DNA of 64,000 bases from Margaritifera margaritifera (Eukaryota > Mollusca > Bivalvia > Unionida > Margaritiferidae): contig JAQPZY010000650.1 in the NCBI GenBank assembly GCA_029931535.1, positions 237,252 through 301,251 on the forward strand, given 5' to 3'. Shown here one piece after another: positions 37,271-49,923 of this stretch (position 1 is its first letter; each line of letters starts with the position of its first letter). Position numbers and translations under genes: made by a program. Below the pieces are notes generated by a model, which was not told the origin of the DNA, did no database searches, and worked only from the letters and a program-made list of their open reading frames with translations.

Positions 37271-38934
37271 ATATCACATGATACTAAAAACATGCACAAC
37301 TATGAAGTTTATTACATGTAAAGCAAGTTCAAATTTTTCTCGAATTTAAATGATCAAAGTGCAGATATTTTTTTAGTGACTGCTTCCAATACACAGTAGT
37401 AGTATATTTATATAGCTTGGTATAAGTAAGATTTATCTCCTCTGGAACGGGATGACAACCATCTTTTGGGTCGATGTGTCATATCATTTTTATGAACGAA
37501 AAAAGAAACCTATAAATTTGTCACATTTCAGATGATTGGACCAAAGCAATACAACATATTTTCCAGGAATCTTTGGTAACATAACTATGGACGAATGGTA
37601 AGGAGTGCATAATGCTTTCAAGGGAGATCATTCCGAAAGCTTATGACGTCATGAAAACATTTATACTAGTATAACAAAGAAAAGATGTACCAACTCATTT
37701 TGTAATGAAACAGAGACATTTGTAACCATTTAATGAGCGGGAAAGTAGAAAATCATAAGATTGTGTATCAGTTGTTTATTCACCTCGAGTAAGATGTATA
37801 TCTCGATTGTATCCAATACACACGCTTTTACTCTGATACCTAGAACAAGCATCTTCATTTATATCCCTAACCATTACATACATATCAGATTAGTATTGTA
37901 TCTTATCAGTCCGTACGATCTGTGTTCGCTTTTGCGACTTAAACATCAACACTTTCTTTGCAAATGGTTGCAAAGTAACTACTTTTAAGTATTCTTCAAA
38001 ACAAATGATAAATTTTGCATATAATTATATATTATCTGAGACTACCTCAAAGTTTTAAAATTGTCTTTAAATTGTAATGGCACATTATACATTTTGTAAG
38101 GCTATGTTTGCGGGAAACATCAAAGAAAGATAAAAGTCACGTGATATCATTCTGATTTGTCCCAAAGATGAAAGTCAGAAAAGCAAACAGAATAGGTAGA
38201 TGTCGATACTTGAAAAATATTTCAAAATTGGAAAATCTGAGCAGCTGTATATTTGATATTTGGACTGAATCGCTAAACGGGCTTAACTGGGTACAAAAGA
38301 CATTATGAATGAGGACTAACTTGACGTCAGATTTTTACTGAATGGTATTGTTTTATAATAAAATACCAACTGGCACTTAGCAATTGACAGCAAATTTTTC
38401 ACAAGACTTACCTCCCTGTACGAATGATATGGGGAAAACAACAGCTATGTTCCTTTTTGTCCAATGAAATTTCGTGGCCTGATTGACAGAAAGACATTTA
38501 CAACTATCTGAATGTTATTTTCAGCTTTCTGAATGTTATTCAGATGCTATAATATAAATGTCTTCATATATTACCAATGGCAGACGACAGAGAATTCCTG
38601 AAATAATGGTTTGATTTGTATCAGTCAGAGTAAGAGGTAATCGAGTGTGTCCTACTGAAAGGGGAATAACTCTTTGCAAATATATTTACAGGCGCTAAAT
38701 TGTTGTATTTGATGAAATACCTATTGGATATTTACAAGGTAATTTTTTACAAATTTTCTATTGTGATTGCTTGTATGGTCTTTGAGTCGGAAATTTCTAT
38801 CATTCGTAGTGGAAAAAGAGTAATTAGAACTGAAGTCCTGTCATGGAAAAAAATGGAAGCTGACTAAGGAAAGGTATTGATGTTCTCAACAATATTTAAC
38901 TTGATCATATTTCATGTTCAAATGTTTTATATAT
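37271..38934. other. Non-coding, nothing recognised
   Basis: AT-rich sequence between the end of the receptor gene and the next repeat. Confidence 0.5.
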
Positions 38935-39153
38935 ACCGTCTATAGTCACTTATAAGTCGAGTCCAACTGCAAACAACACAGACCCGGATGTGCCGTCGTA
39001 TAATGCGCCGGCAGATCAGGGTCTATGTTGTTTGTTCTACTGATTACTCCTAAACAGCTCCATAGATCCAGATCTGGAGGCGCATTATGCGACGGCAGAT
39101 CTGAGTCTGTGCAGTTTGCATCTGGACTGGACATATAAGCGAGTATACACGGT
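38935..39153. mobile_element. Two-hairpin MITE-like element, copy 2 (219 bp)
   Basis: Same architecture and length as 18318-18536. The ends ACCGTCTATAGTCACTTATA and the right-end complement ACCGTGTATACTCGCTTATA are well conserved, and TA-rich flanks allow a TA target duplication. The two palindromes carry CAGATCAGGGTCTATG and GATCTGAGTCTGTGCAG arms. Confidence 0.78.
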
Positions 39154-39368
39154 ATATATAGACAAAGAGAAATGGTCACAACACTTTCGAATATATCTGA
39201 TTGTTGTCCTTATATATGCATTCAGTTGATTTTTTTGTTACAAAGGACATAATATCAACTGTGCCATATTTGCTTTGGATCTTGTCGATTATCCCGAATT
39301 CATCGATTATCCCGAATTCATACCTTACATACAATTTATAGCACATAATTTGTAAAGCCCAAACAAAC

Positions 39369-39806
39369 AAAATCACAAAATATATCACAGAGTGCAAGAT
39401 AGCAAACATTCTTACAAAATATATCACAGAGTGTAAGATGGCAAACATTCTTACAAAATATATCACAGAGTGCAAGATAGCAAACATTCTTACAAAATAT
39501 GTCACAGAGTGCAAGATAGCAAACATTCTTACAAAATATATCACAGAGTGCAAGATAGCAAACATTCTTACAAAATATATCACAGAGTGCAAGATAGCAA
39601 ACATTTTTACAAAATTTGTCACAGAGTGCAAGATAGCAAACATTCTTACAAAATATGTCACAGAGTGCAAGATAGCAAACATTCTTACAAAATATGTCAC
39701 AGAGTGCAAGATAGCAAACATTCTTACAAAATATATCACAGAGTACAAAATAGCAAACATTCTTACAAAATATATCACAGAGTGCAAGATAGCAGACATT
39801 CTTGAA
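39369..39806. repeat. 39-bp minisatellite, 11 copies
   Basis: CTTACAAAATATATCACAGA then GTGCAAGATAGCAAACATT, nearly uniform. Since 39 is divisible by three, frames on both strands stay open (up to 215 codons), which argues against a real protein. Confidence 0.96.
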
Positions 39807-40328
39807 GAGTCATTATTATCCAATAGTGCAGTTGTTTGTTTGTTTTTTTTTTTTTGTTTTTTTTTGCCTTTGTTTTGCTTGCAAACAATTTGTACAGGTT
39901 GAATAAATGTGGAAAATTGGTTATGTCATAATTGCATACTTGGAACTTTATTTGCTGCTCGATACTTTGAAACTTTAAAATGACTTAAGAAGAAAAACAA
40001 AATTTATAATACTTTAACAAAACTCATTGAATTTCCTCTATTGCTCCACATGTTTAACTAAGATAAAAATCTGTACATTTGCAAGTTTAGTTACAATTTA
40101 TCTTCAGTATGAACGTGGAAATATAGTCGCATGTAAGATGAAAGGTTTAAAGTATGAATAACTTGGCTCTTAAAAGGGTTGTCGAATGTATATTTGTTTA
40201 TGTCTCAAACCCGTTTCAAATGAGCTATGACGTTTTCATTCTTTGTCATGTTATTTATGGTTATAATTATGTTTAAATGTACATAAAATATGTAATATTT
40301 TATACTTATTGTAAAAATTGCACTTAAC

Positions 40329-40329
<1 letters not shown>
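39807..40329. other. Non-coding; poly-T at 39842-39865
   Basis: Nothing recognised beyond the T tracts. Confidence 0.5.

Positions 40330-40389
<60 letters not shown>
40330..40389. repeat. (TA)n microsatellite
   Basis: Pure TA tract of about 29 dinucleotides. Confidence 0.95.
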
Positions 40390-40393
<4 letters not shown>

Positions 40394-40575
40394 AAAGATA
40401 AAGCAAGTGCTATTGAATATTCAATGAATCATTTTTCTTACAAATAGCATATCATACGTTTGCTGAGCTAGTTTTCAAAGCTTGCAACAAAAATAGCGAA
40501 TCATCACTTTTTAGGACGTTTATTATGAACTAGGAGTCAGTCTTCCTTCACTTAAGATCTTAGAAGAAAAAAACT

Positions 40576-40796
40576 ACCATATGAACTGGTGTACAATTCG
40601 GATCCAACTGCAAAGAAAATAGACCCAGATCTACCGTGGAACAATGCGCCGGCAGATCTGAGTCTATGTTGTTTGTCCGACTGATTAGGTCTAAAAACAA
40701 CTGCATAGACTCACATCTGCTGACGCATTATGCGACGGGAGATCTGGGTTTATGCGGATTGCAGCTTGATCTGAGTTGTGCGTGAGTATATACGGT
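40576..40796. mobile_element. Two-hairpin MITE-like element, copy 3 (221 bp)
   Basis: The right end (complement ACCGTATATACTCACGCAC) is conserved and the left end (ACCATATGAACTGGTGTAC) is diverged. Both palindromes are present (AGACCCAGATCTACC ... GGCAGATCTGAGTCTATG and CATAGACTCACATCTGC ... GGAGATCTGGGTTTATG). It lies 1.4 kb from copy 2. Confidence 0.75.
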
Positions 40797-41074
40797 ATTT
40801 CAGATCTTGGAATAAACGAATTCTAATAGTCGCCTAAAGGTTAATTGTTAAAAGTAAAATACCTATAAGAAGCTGAAAAGAGTAAATAAAAAAATTAACA
40901 AAGAAATAATACTTCTTTGAAAGAAATTATCAGTGCTATTTTTCATCGCTTTTTATGCGTTATATTAATTTCATAACACAGTTTAATAAACGAATACGAG
41001 AAACAGGAACAATATATGATAGTATGCAATGGCTTCTTATAACAAAAAGTAATAACTGCCTCATATCTTTGTCC

Positions 41075-41196
<122 letters not shown>

Positions 41197-42316
41197 AGAA
41201 TCAGTTGTGATATCACACAACCTTTGTGATCTTTTGTTTGTAATTTCTTGGTTTTAATTTCAATAATACCATATGTACTGATATTTTACATTTTATATTT
41301 GATAACTGAGATCATACTTATAATTAAGACAAGAAAAAAACATCAGGGGTCCAGTAATCCCCCCCCCCCCCCAAAAAAAAAAAGAATAAATAACTCTTGT
41401 CTCAGGGCTTAAGCTGAACTTAATGATCTCACAAAGAAACAGAAACTAGTTTTATACCTAAACCCGTTAGTCCGGGATTTTCCAATGAAAAATGTAATGC
41501 ATATGTTGTATATTACTTAACGACTCTATACCACCAGCATTGTCAATAAGAGTCTGTAACCAACTTTCGTAAACATAAACAATGAATTCTCCCAGAGTTC
41601 ATTGCACTTCGCTTCAGTTACCAAAGTCAGTTTTTCGCATACTGTGTAGTGTTCGATCTGTCACGTAGGACTCACCACAGTACAAAACACAGCCGAAAAA
41701 GTCTACCTAAATGCCTCTATTTCATATAGGCAAAATAATTAATGTATTATTTATTCAGAAATGTATTTGAACTGTTTAAAATTATGCATTCAACGCAAAC
41801 ATGATATATAAAAGAACAATAATCGTCAATATAAATAGCAAGATTCGTGTAAATAATATGTCTGTATGCGTTTGAAAGCACCTAAGCACAAAAGTAGCTA
41901 TTTGGTGCCAACAAAAAGTAAAATTCGAAAACTGAAAATGAAGAATAAAAACATAGAGCCGTAAACAGAGATAAACAGAACGGAGCGCAATGGACTCTTG
42001 GAAATATTGATCCACACACCACTGCCAACAATTTTAAGTAAAGATTTTAATGTTGTTATCGTAGCCATTAGCCAGTATAGCTATAATCATCCCTACATTT
42101 TATTTTCTAGCGTGCGGATAGTATCATACCCTCCGTATGTCTGTTAGAATCGCACAATATATTCATAATTTGTAAACTTATTTTTCATACGACTGACTGG
42201 TTTTCTGCCTCTGGTTATTTCCATGAATTTTTCAACAGAGAAGTATTTTTTTGAAAATTGTTTTTTTTTAGACCGTTGCATTTAAAGTTGTCAAAATTTG
42301 TTCAGAATTCTTGAAT
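41197..42316. other. Non-coding, nothing recognised
   Basis: A C14/A11 homopolymer junction near 41359-41383. Short open frames have no motif. Confidence 0.5.
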
Positions 42317-42430
42317 CAATATATAATACATTAAAATAATCAATATATAATACCTTAAAATAATCAATATATAATACCTTAAAATAATCAATATATAATA
42401 CCTTAAAATAATCAATATATAATACCTTAA
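42317..42430. repeat. 24-bp minisatellite, about 5 copies
   Basis: CAATATATAATACCTTAAAA plus TAAT repeated with almost no change. Confidence 0.95.
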
Positions 42431-44501
42431 AAATGCAAGGTTAAAAATTCACCATTAATAGTAGTATACAATTAAAACACAATTTAAAGAAGAAATAAAA
42501 AGAATGAAGTGTGTGATGTTTTTATCTAACTATGTGTTGATGAAAACTAAGGAATGCTTATTTTGCAGGAAGATTGTATCAGCCTTTTACTGGCATTGTA
42601 TATCTCAATTAATTTTGCATTCTCTTCATAAAATAACAGCAACACAAAAGGGATATTGTGAAATTACAACTATTATGTATATACCTGAAATTAATAGTTA
42701 GAAATTTTAGTGTATTGACTAAAAGCAGATATAGTGGAACAATGTACCTTTACAAATATAAGAAATTTAAACTTATGCAATGGCAGGGTGAAGTTCTCTT
42801 AGACGATAATCTTGTTAAAGATGCATTGACTTAAATCGGGCTTTAAAATACAAAATTATAGTATTATTAAATTACACAAGAACATCTCCAAGACGAAAAG
42901 GCACACGGCATGACATTATGTGATTTAAATGTTATCTGACTATCTGCTTTTGATAGAAATTTTGTCAATGATCAAGATTAAAGCAAGAGCGGGTTTAGGC
43001 AAAGTTTTATCCTTTGGACGTTTTATTTTTTTATTTATTTATTTATTTTTTTTGGGGGGGGGAAGAGGGGGTAATTTGCCTCTATTGTTTAAACAACGTT
43101 TATCTTTACTTTAAGGTACTGCAATTACAAGCTGAGTTAGCCACACTTAATAATTAAACTTCAGGCGAAGATTGTATCCACAGCTTAGACATTCAGAAAC
43201 ATGAGATCGCTATATTTACATTGTAACTTTTTCTTTTAAAAAAAAAAGTTCATGGCGTTTGCTATTTGATTAAGATCTATACGAAATTAAAATATTCAGT
43301 TTTTCGTCAGAAAGGAAACTTCATTTTACAAAACAAAGAAGTAAGTAAATAAATAAATGGAGACATAAAGGTATCGGACCACTAATTATTTTACCGCCAG
43401 AGAACCAGTCTACTGGTGGGGGAATAAAAAATAAAGTACTAAATATTTTGAGATGCACCCATTGGCTAGTACATGGATTTAATTTTTTCCATCATACATT
43501 TCATAAACTTCAATCTATCTACTATAGTTGACAATAAAACATTTACTTTTATTTTGATATCCTGTATTTCATTTCCTACTGACAAAATAGCATATGGACT
43601 CAGTGCGAGGCTATGTTATTAGGTGCAGACTAGGGAGTCCCCCTGATTAGGAGCACAAGGCTGAAACACCTGTATTTCAAGGCTGAAAAAATTCTCTAAC
43701 TCCAATGAATGGAAGCATGTGTGGTTTGTTTGTCAACCTAATTCAGGAATTATTTTTATTATTTAATATATTAACATTAAGGTCTATGGGAAATGAATTA
43801 GTAGTCCGATCCCTAAATAAATAAGTCAATAATAACAAATTATAATACTTATTCCTGTTTAAATTGTATCTGACATGACTCCATTAGTTTGGTTTTAGTT
43901 CCTGACAGAGTTATCTCCCCTGAAAAAAGTGTCTGCTGTCTTTCGGAATACCCTTCCTTGGTGTTACACTGGAGAGGAATAGTAACTTTGATAAATATTA
44001 TAAAATTGATCTCTAGAAATATTATTTATGCTGGATGTATTATTGATCATACATTTATAACAAAATCAACAAATTTTTCACAGCATAAGGGATACCTGAA
44101 ATCATTTGTTTTTTCATTGAATGAATTTCTCCATACATTTGTAACAGGCAGATGAGCCGAAAGATGGCGGCCCACGAGAATGATGTCATGTGACACCTAT
44201 CTATCTATGTGACATTTGCAAACACTCCAATATGTAAAATCGATCATCAGAGTTGATATATACATGCATGTGCAGATTAGTTTTGATTTATTGGACTTCC
44301 AGTTTTATTTGTCTCACGAGCATTTATTAGGTATGATGAAAAATATTAATATTTTGTGATGATATTTGGCCCTGCAATAGCAAATTACCCGGTACATACT
44401 GTTGTTTGCCTAATTGTTTCAAGCAAATTTAGAAACGTGTATGTTTCATAGGGAAGAAAAGGCTTCTGAAATAAAAAAATACATGTTACATTTGCCACCT
44501 T
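42431..44501. other. Non-coding, nothing recognised
   Basis: A G-rich run at 43052-43072 and an A tract near 43240. Open frames at 42504, 42929 and 43889 have no recognisable motif. Confidence 0.5.
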
Positions 44502-44505
44502 TCTT

Positions 44506-44592
<87 letters not shown>
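44502..44592. repeat. (CT)n microsatellite
   Basis: CT dinucleotides with a few TTT interruptions. Confidence 0.95.
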
Positions 44593-44996
44593 GAAGAATA
44601 GAAAAGTTAAGTTTATAAATGTGTATGCTTATAGCTTATGTCCTGATGTACGTGTGTTTAATATGGAGTGGAAAAAGGACGAAATCACCAATTTTATATT
44701 CCAAGCAACTATAATATTGCTAATAAATGATATCCAGTCGAGAAACGCTTTTATAGAGTATTGTCAGCATATACAGTCAGTATTTAAATCGTCTCAACCA
44801 AATGCTAGCTGTCATTCTTCCACCATTCAAACGTACAAAATTTATATTGCCAAAATAACCAATTTTATTTAACATGCAAATACCATAGTAAATAAATGTA
44901 CAGAATCCAGTAGTCTAAAGTTGAATGTAACTCACAGCTTAACATATATTGTACGAAAAAGAATATAAATACATTAATAAATATTTTAAATACAGG

Positions 44997-45000
<4 letters not shown>

Positions 45001-45070
<70 letters not shown>
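45001..45070. repeat. (GA)n microsatellite
   Basis: GA dinucleotides, only about 410 bp from the CT tract at 44502 and complementary to it, so a long imperfect inverted pair is possible. Confidence 0.95.
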
Positions 45071-45073
<3 letters not shown>

Positions 45074-46469
45074 TGTCGAATTCTTGCGAAACTGTTTCTG
45101 GTAACGCAAATTAAAAGTTTTACTACCTAAGATATCTGGCAACATTTGCACTTTTTTTTCATCATTACGGATAACTTTCTACATGTACTTCATTTTGTTT
45201 AATGCAGCATTTGTAATTTAATATGTTATGCTACTGTGAATAGATTTTAATTTTACACATCCCAGGCAAACGTACCGCATCTTTGCCAGACTGCTCCCTG
45301 GTTTATGACATAAGCAACGCCACATCCTGCGCAAACTGTTTGACCCTGCGATCAGATTCGTTCTGAAACGTCATTGCTGTTAGTTTGGTGATGAATTTGT
45401 GACGAAAAAATCGATAATTTACTATGACAGCACTAGATCTGCTAACATCAGAGTTACATTTTTTTATTATCCACCACTGTTGGAAAATTATTTTGAAAGC
45501 GAGGTTACATTGAGAAAAAGAATTTCTGCAAGTATCTAACACATTTCAACTTGTGGTGGCAGTGGCGTTATTCTAGCTGTAAAGGGGGGGGGGGGGGCGG
45601 GTAACCCACTGTGATGAGTATGTGTCTTTGCAGGAAACATTCGGAACTACATTGGCTATTTCTGCGAGACACAAATATGCCTCGTATGTATGTTGGCGCA
45701 GTAATTTAAGGAAAAAATTATACATTTTGTTCGCCGGAAATTTCTCCGCAAGAAAGGAAACCCATTCTATTCACACCACCTTGGCTATTTATGCAATTGA
45801 ATGGACTGTATGTTTGACTGAGAATGAGAAACAAAAAAGTTCGATCATTCGCAACGTCTCGGTCAATCATTGTTTCGTAAACAGCCGAAGTGGTCCGAAT
45901 GACAGCTATCGGCATACATTCGAGGTATGATCCGTACGATTGACCTCGAAGTTGCGAATATGCCGTAAAATACCTATTGTGTGATATTATTGAGCGAAAG
46001 CTACTAATGAAACTAACTCTTATTTTATTTACTAAATTCAAACGAGCACTTAAGATTGATGTGTCAATGTTCTTGCCGTTGCGTATGTGGGGAACATTTT
46101 CCTTTAAATGTTGAATGTATATTTTATGGCTATAAAATGATGCTGTTAATGTAGATTACAAGTAAGATGTATTAAATAATTTTTTTCCCAATAAAATACC
46201 AAATTGAATTTTGATTTCATTGTCCTTTGTTTTGACAAAATTAATCTTTCGCTCTTGTTTTTTATCTACACAGCGAAGGACCATTCCGTGAGTCAACAAA
46301 AACCAAAAGCCTCGTAGGCAAAACACTTTACATAGGGTTCAGTCCAACCAAACTAGATTGTTGAGCGTGTGTTGTAAAAGACACACACCAATGAACGTAG
46401 TCTAAAACTGGAAAACACAAAGAAAGTATCTACAAGCAAAATCATTAACCAAAATAACACAACCCAGGG
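45071..46469. other. Unassigned; overlapping open frames at 45303-46041
   Basis: This patch is less AT-rich, with a 79-codon minus frame (45303-45542) and overlapping ~100-codon frames on both strands (45622-45930 plus, 45718-46041 minus). None shows a motif, signal peptide or splice context that I recognise. A G14 tract sits at 45584-45597. It may hold an exon or a decayed element, but I cannot say which strand. Confidence 0.3.
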
Positions 46470-47060
46470 ACACTTATTAGCGGCAATAAGACAACTCAGT
46501 GACATGCATTAACGGAAATAAGACAACTCAGGGACCCACATTAAAGGAAATATGACAACTCCGGGACATGCATTAAAGGAAATATGACAACTCAGGGACA
46601 CACATTAAAGGAAATATGACAACTCAACGACACACATTAAAGGAAATATGACAACTCAGGGAAGCACATTAACCGAAATAAGCCAATTCGGAGACACAAT
46701 TAACAGATATTAGACAAATCAGGGACACACATTAACAGGAATAGGACAACTCAGGGACACACATTAACAGGAATAGGACAACTCAGGGACACACATTAAC
46801 AGGAATAGGACAACTCAGGAACACATATTAACAGAAATAAGACAATTCGGAGACACAATTTAACAGATATTAGACAACTCGGGGACACACATTAACATGA
46901 ATAGGACAACTCAGGGAAACACATTAAAGGAAATATGACAACTCAGGGACACACATTAAAGGAAATATGACAACTCGGGGACACACATTAACATGAATAT
47001 GACAACTCAGGAACACATATTAACAGAAATAATACAACTATGGACACAACATTAACAGAC
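46470..47060. repeat. 32-bp minisatellite, about 18 copies
   Basis: GACAACTCAGGGACACACAT followed by TAAAGGAAATAT or TAACAGGAATAG. Variants cluster in blocks. Confidence 0.95.
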
Positions 47061-47185
47061 AAAAGATACAATTGCACAGCTTCCGATAGTTTGATGGTGG
47101 AAACTATAATGCCGGTACTTTCTGCGATAGTTTTATTTTCGCTTAATTTTTGCGGTTTGAACGTGACCTAAAATATTAAAATCGG

Positions 47186-47188
<3 letters not shown>

Positions 47189-47237
<49 letters not shown>
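47189..47237. repeat. (TAA)n microsatellite
   Basis: About 16 AAT/TAA trinucleotides. Confidence 0.95.
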
Positions 47238-47238
<1 letters not shown>

Positions 47239-48229
47239 CCAGCCAAACCGCTAAAATTGTATTCCCAAACATAAAAACAAATATGTTATCCGGTATTCTT
47301 GTTTGTAGCATGTAGTAGCGATGCATCAAGATGTCGACAAATGGAGACTTACAGAATTGTTGTATGGTTCACTGCGTCAGTATTATACAGATAGAAAAGC
47401 GAGAAAAGACAAAACCAGTCATACAAATTTAAATGCTGATTACTTTTGTCTCATGCGTAAACTTTCATCTAGCTATTTCTCATGTTTCTGTATGTCTGTC
47501 TATTTGGTCATGTTCCCACTAATCGATACGAGCGATAACACACATTTGCAACAAGTAACTGCGGTAGTAGTTTACTTCTTCCAAACTCATCTCCTGATAA
47601 AGTTACCTCCCTTCCTCCAGCAAAAAAATTTTAAAACTGAAATATATCATACATCTTGTTTTATCTCCCACAATGCTGAATGAAAATTATTCCTTTCTCA
47701 ACAGTTAGTGCGTACCAAAATTTCACGAAGTCTGTGTTCCCTAATTCAACCATACAGATTTCATATACGATGAAATGAAAGCTTAATTACCCACCTCTTA
47801 TCCTCTATAAACATGCAAACACTCTGACGGTGTCCATGTCCTTATACAGTGTAATCTCTCATAACAGTGATTTCCTTTCTCATCAGCCAGCCTCCTAATT
47901 TCCCCCCAAGTATATTCTCTACATATTTCAGTTCCTTGGGCAGATAACTGTTGACTACCTGTTTGTGGCTTCGTTCGTTTGTTCGTTTGGATTTACGTCG
48001 TTTGTCGGAAGTTTACTGCCATGTACGACGTCGTTAGTGTGTACGCGTCTGCGCACTAATTCATTTTTGTGATTTACCGCAGATGCCACACACCGTTTTG
48101 TCAGTTTAGGCCCAGTTTCTTATATTGGGGCAGTCCCTATTGCCAAAAATGCGTAAGCCGCATAAATACTGTTCTATGGTTGCTTAATTTTCCTACTCGA
48201 TAGATTGTATATTTTGGTACTCAGCGTAC
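47238..48229. other. Unassigned; 120-codon open frame at 47321-47683
   Basis: The plus-strand frame 47321-47683 starts MHQDVDKWRLTELLYGSL and is preceded by TTTGTAG. Its first 40 residues look protein-like and the rest is hydrophobic and Cys/Phe-rich. No family is recognised and no splice donor is convincing; probably chance. Confidence 0.25.
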
Positions 48230-48240
48230 ATAAGCGTCCG

Positions 48241-48469
48241 GTGCCCCGGGTGGCCGAGTGGTCTGAGGCGCCCGCCTTTACCGATCACTGCCATCTCACC
48301 TCTGTCCGCGTGGGTTCGAGACTTGGGCTCGGCCAATGTAGTTATTCCCTTGGGTCGGTGGTTCTTCCTGGGATTTTCCTGGGTTCTTCCTCCACCATAT
48401 ATACTGCCCGCCATGTATAGCCGATCATGTGCTGAAAAATGGCGTTAAGCCCATAAAACCAAACCAGAA
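48241..48469 (+). mobile_element. Full-length tRNA-derived SINE with perfect 11-bp TSD
   Basis: The tRNA-like head has an A box (TGGCCGAGTGG) and a B box (GGGTTCGAGAC), of Ser/Leu tRNA type. A unique body contains TTCTTCCTGGGATTTTCCTG, and the tail is GGCGTTAAGCCCATAAAACC. The target duplication ATAAGCGTCCG is exact at 48230-48240 and 48470-48480. The perfect duplication and intact promoter boxes suggest a fairly recent insertion. It is not a tRNA gene, since the acceptor arm does not close. Confidence 0.92.
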
Positions 48470-48833
48470 ATAAGCGTCCGAAAAGTGTACCAAACTGAGG
48501 CAAAAGTTGCCTACTATTGTTGTTTTTGTGATCTTAATTAGGTATGGAGATCGTATTAATTACGTCAGTTGCTTGTAGTTTTGCAGACTGTAACCAAATG
48601 AATTAGTCAATTACATCAGTACAAGTTATAGCCCAAATTGGATTTAGAAGAGCGTTTGCAATTTATGTTTGCAAAGGCAGGGGAAATAACTATGGAGAAA
48701 ACAAAATACAAATGCTATTTTGCCAGTGATTTTAACATTTTCAGACGAGAATTAAAACGGTATAAGAACCCCGTATTCTAGGATAAAACTAAAGGACTTG
48801 TATAGCTAAGTTGGCTCTGGATCAGGTAAGGAT

Positions 48834-49000
48834 TTTGGTTTGGTTTGGTTTGGTTTGGTTTGATGTTTAACGGTACAGTAATAGAGGTGGCTTATTTAGT
48901 GCCGAAGCTATTGGATCCAAGTACCTAGACCAAGGACACATCACAGTAGCCAAGACGGGCTGATTTGCTGATCAGTGTCACTGAATCTCAGCTATTTTCT
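48834..49000 (-). mobile_element. SINE 3' portion, minus strand
   Basis: On the minus strand a core GTGTCCTTGGTCTAGGTACT leads to the tail GTACCGTTAAACATC and repeated AAACC. It is the same type as 9640-9767. The head could not be delimited. Confidence 0.6.
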
Positions 49001-49238
49001 TTCTTCTATGTCCTAGGCAACGAGTTGGAGCTGTTCAATGACACCTACTCCGTGGGAAGAGGGATAAGGTGGCTAACATTCTACAATATATATTATTTGT
49101 AAATTCAAGGAATCATGCTACATGGCAAGGGGATTCATCTCGACCGGTACTATAGCCTCATCATACAAGGAGGTCACTGAGAACCATATTTCACGCTCAC
49201 TGACTTGGGATAAACTGTGTGCTTTAAGGTTCTTTTTT

Positions 49239-49352
49239 CAAGCTACATTCATGTTGGAATTTCGAAAGTAGACGATTGTATGCATGTCTGTTATGCAAGC
49301 TCCATTCATGTTGGAATTTCGAAAATAGACGATTGTATGCATGTCTGATAAC
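49239..49352. repeat. 57-bp tandem duplication
   Basis: CATTCATGTTGGAATTTCGA then AGACGATTGTATGCATGTCT occurs twice, with two or three differences. Confidence 0.9.
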
Positions 49353-49919
49353 ACCTCACCTTACAATGGTGACCTACATTTCACATTATACTGGCTTCGG
49401 ATAAGTATTTGCATTTATCTCAAAACCACAGTTTGTTTTGCTGTTTTTGTTGTTGTTGTTGTTTTGTTAGTGTTTTTTTGGGGGTGGTTGGGTGGGTGTG
49501 TGTGTGCATCATCCATGATATCTCGTCCATGAAAAGTGCTGTTTTCAACTTTTAAAAAAAGGTGAACCAGTTTTAAGAAAATTTGGCACAGAGAACATTG
49601 GCATAAAGGCCTTTCAAACTTTTAAGATAATGCCTATCTGCCATCAGATATGGCCAATGTTACTAAACATAGCAAAATCTCTAAATGACTATGTGTCCAC
49701 CTTTGCCAAAAAAGGTCTAAAGTTTATGCAGAAGATGCTGATCCACCATCCAATATAGCTGTCTGTACTAAAAATAGAAAAAATATTTAAACGATTTCAT
49801 TTTGTAGAAACCTTCGAACAGAATCTGATCAAATTTGACAGAGAGTAACCTGGCATAAGATCCTTTCAAGTTGAGATAAGTTATTTTTCAAACTTTGGTG
49901 CATAAATGTTTAAGCAGCC
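49353..49919. other. Non-coding; possible diverged repeat
   Basis: TTAAGAAAATTTGGCACAGA near 49573 and CTGATCAAATTTGACAGAGA near 49827 lie in similar surroundings (GGCATAA, CTTTCAA), suggesting two old copies of a ~250-bp repeat. No gene was seen. Confidence 0.4.
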
Positions 49920-49923
49920 CTAG

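Noticed and set aside
39176..39823. 215-codon minus frame and overlapping plus frames in the 39-bp array
   Set aside because: Both strands are open through the same repeat; no domain outside it.
44502..45070. CT and GA tracts as one long functional inverted repeat
   Set aside because: Two independent microsatellites are common here (five such tracts in the window); complementarity follows from composition alone.
45303..46041. Possible exon on either strand
   Set aside because: Frames of similar length on both strands and nothing recognisable, so the strand cannot be chosen.
47321..47683. 120-codon plus-strand frame
   Set aside because: No motif, odd composition and no splice or promoter support.
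48241..48320. tRNA-Ser/Leu gene
   Set aside because: A and B boxes are present but the acceptor stem does not close and the sequence continues into a SINE body with a target duplication.
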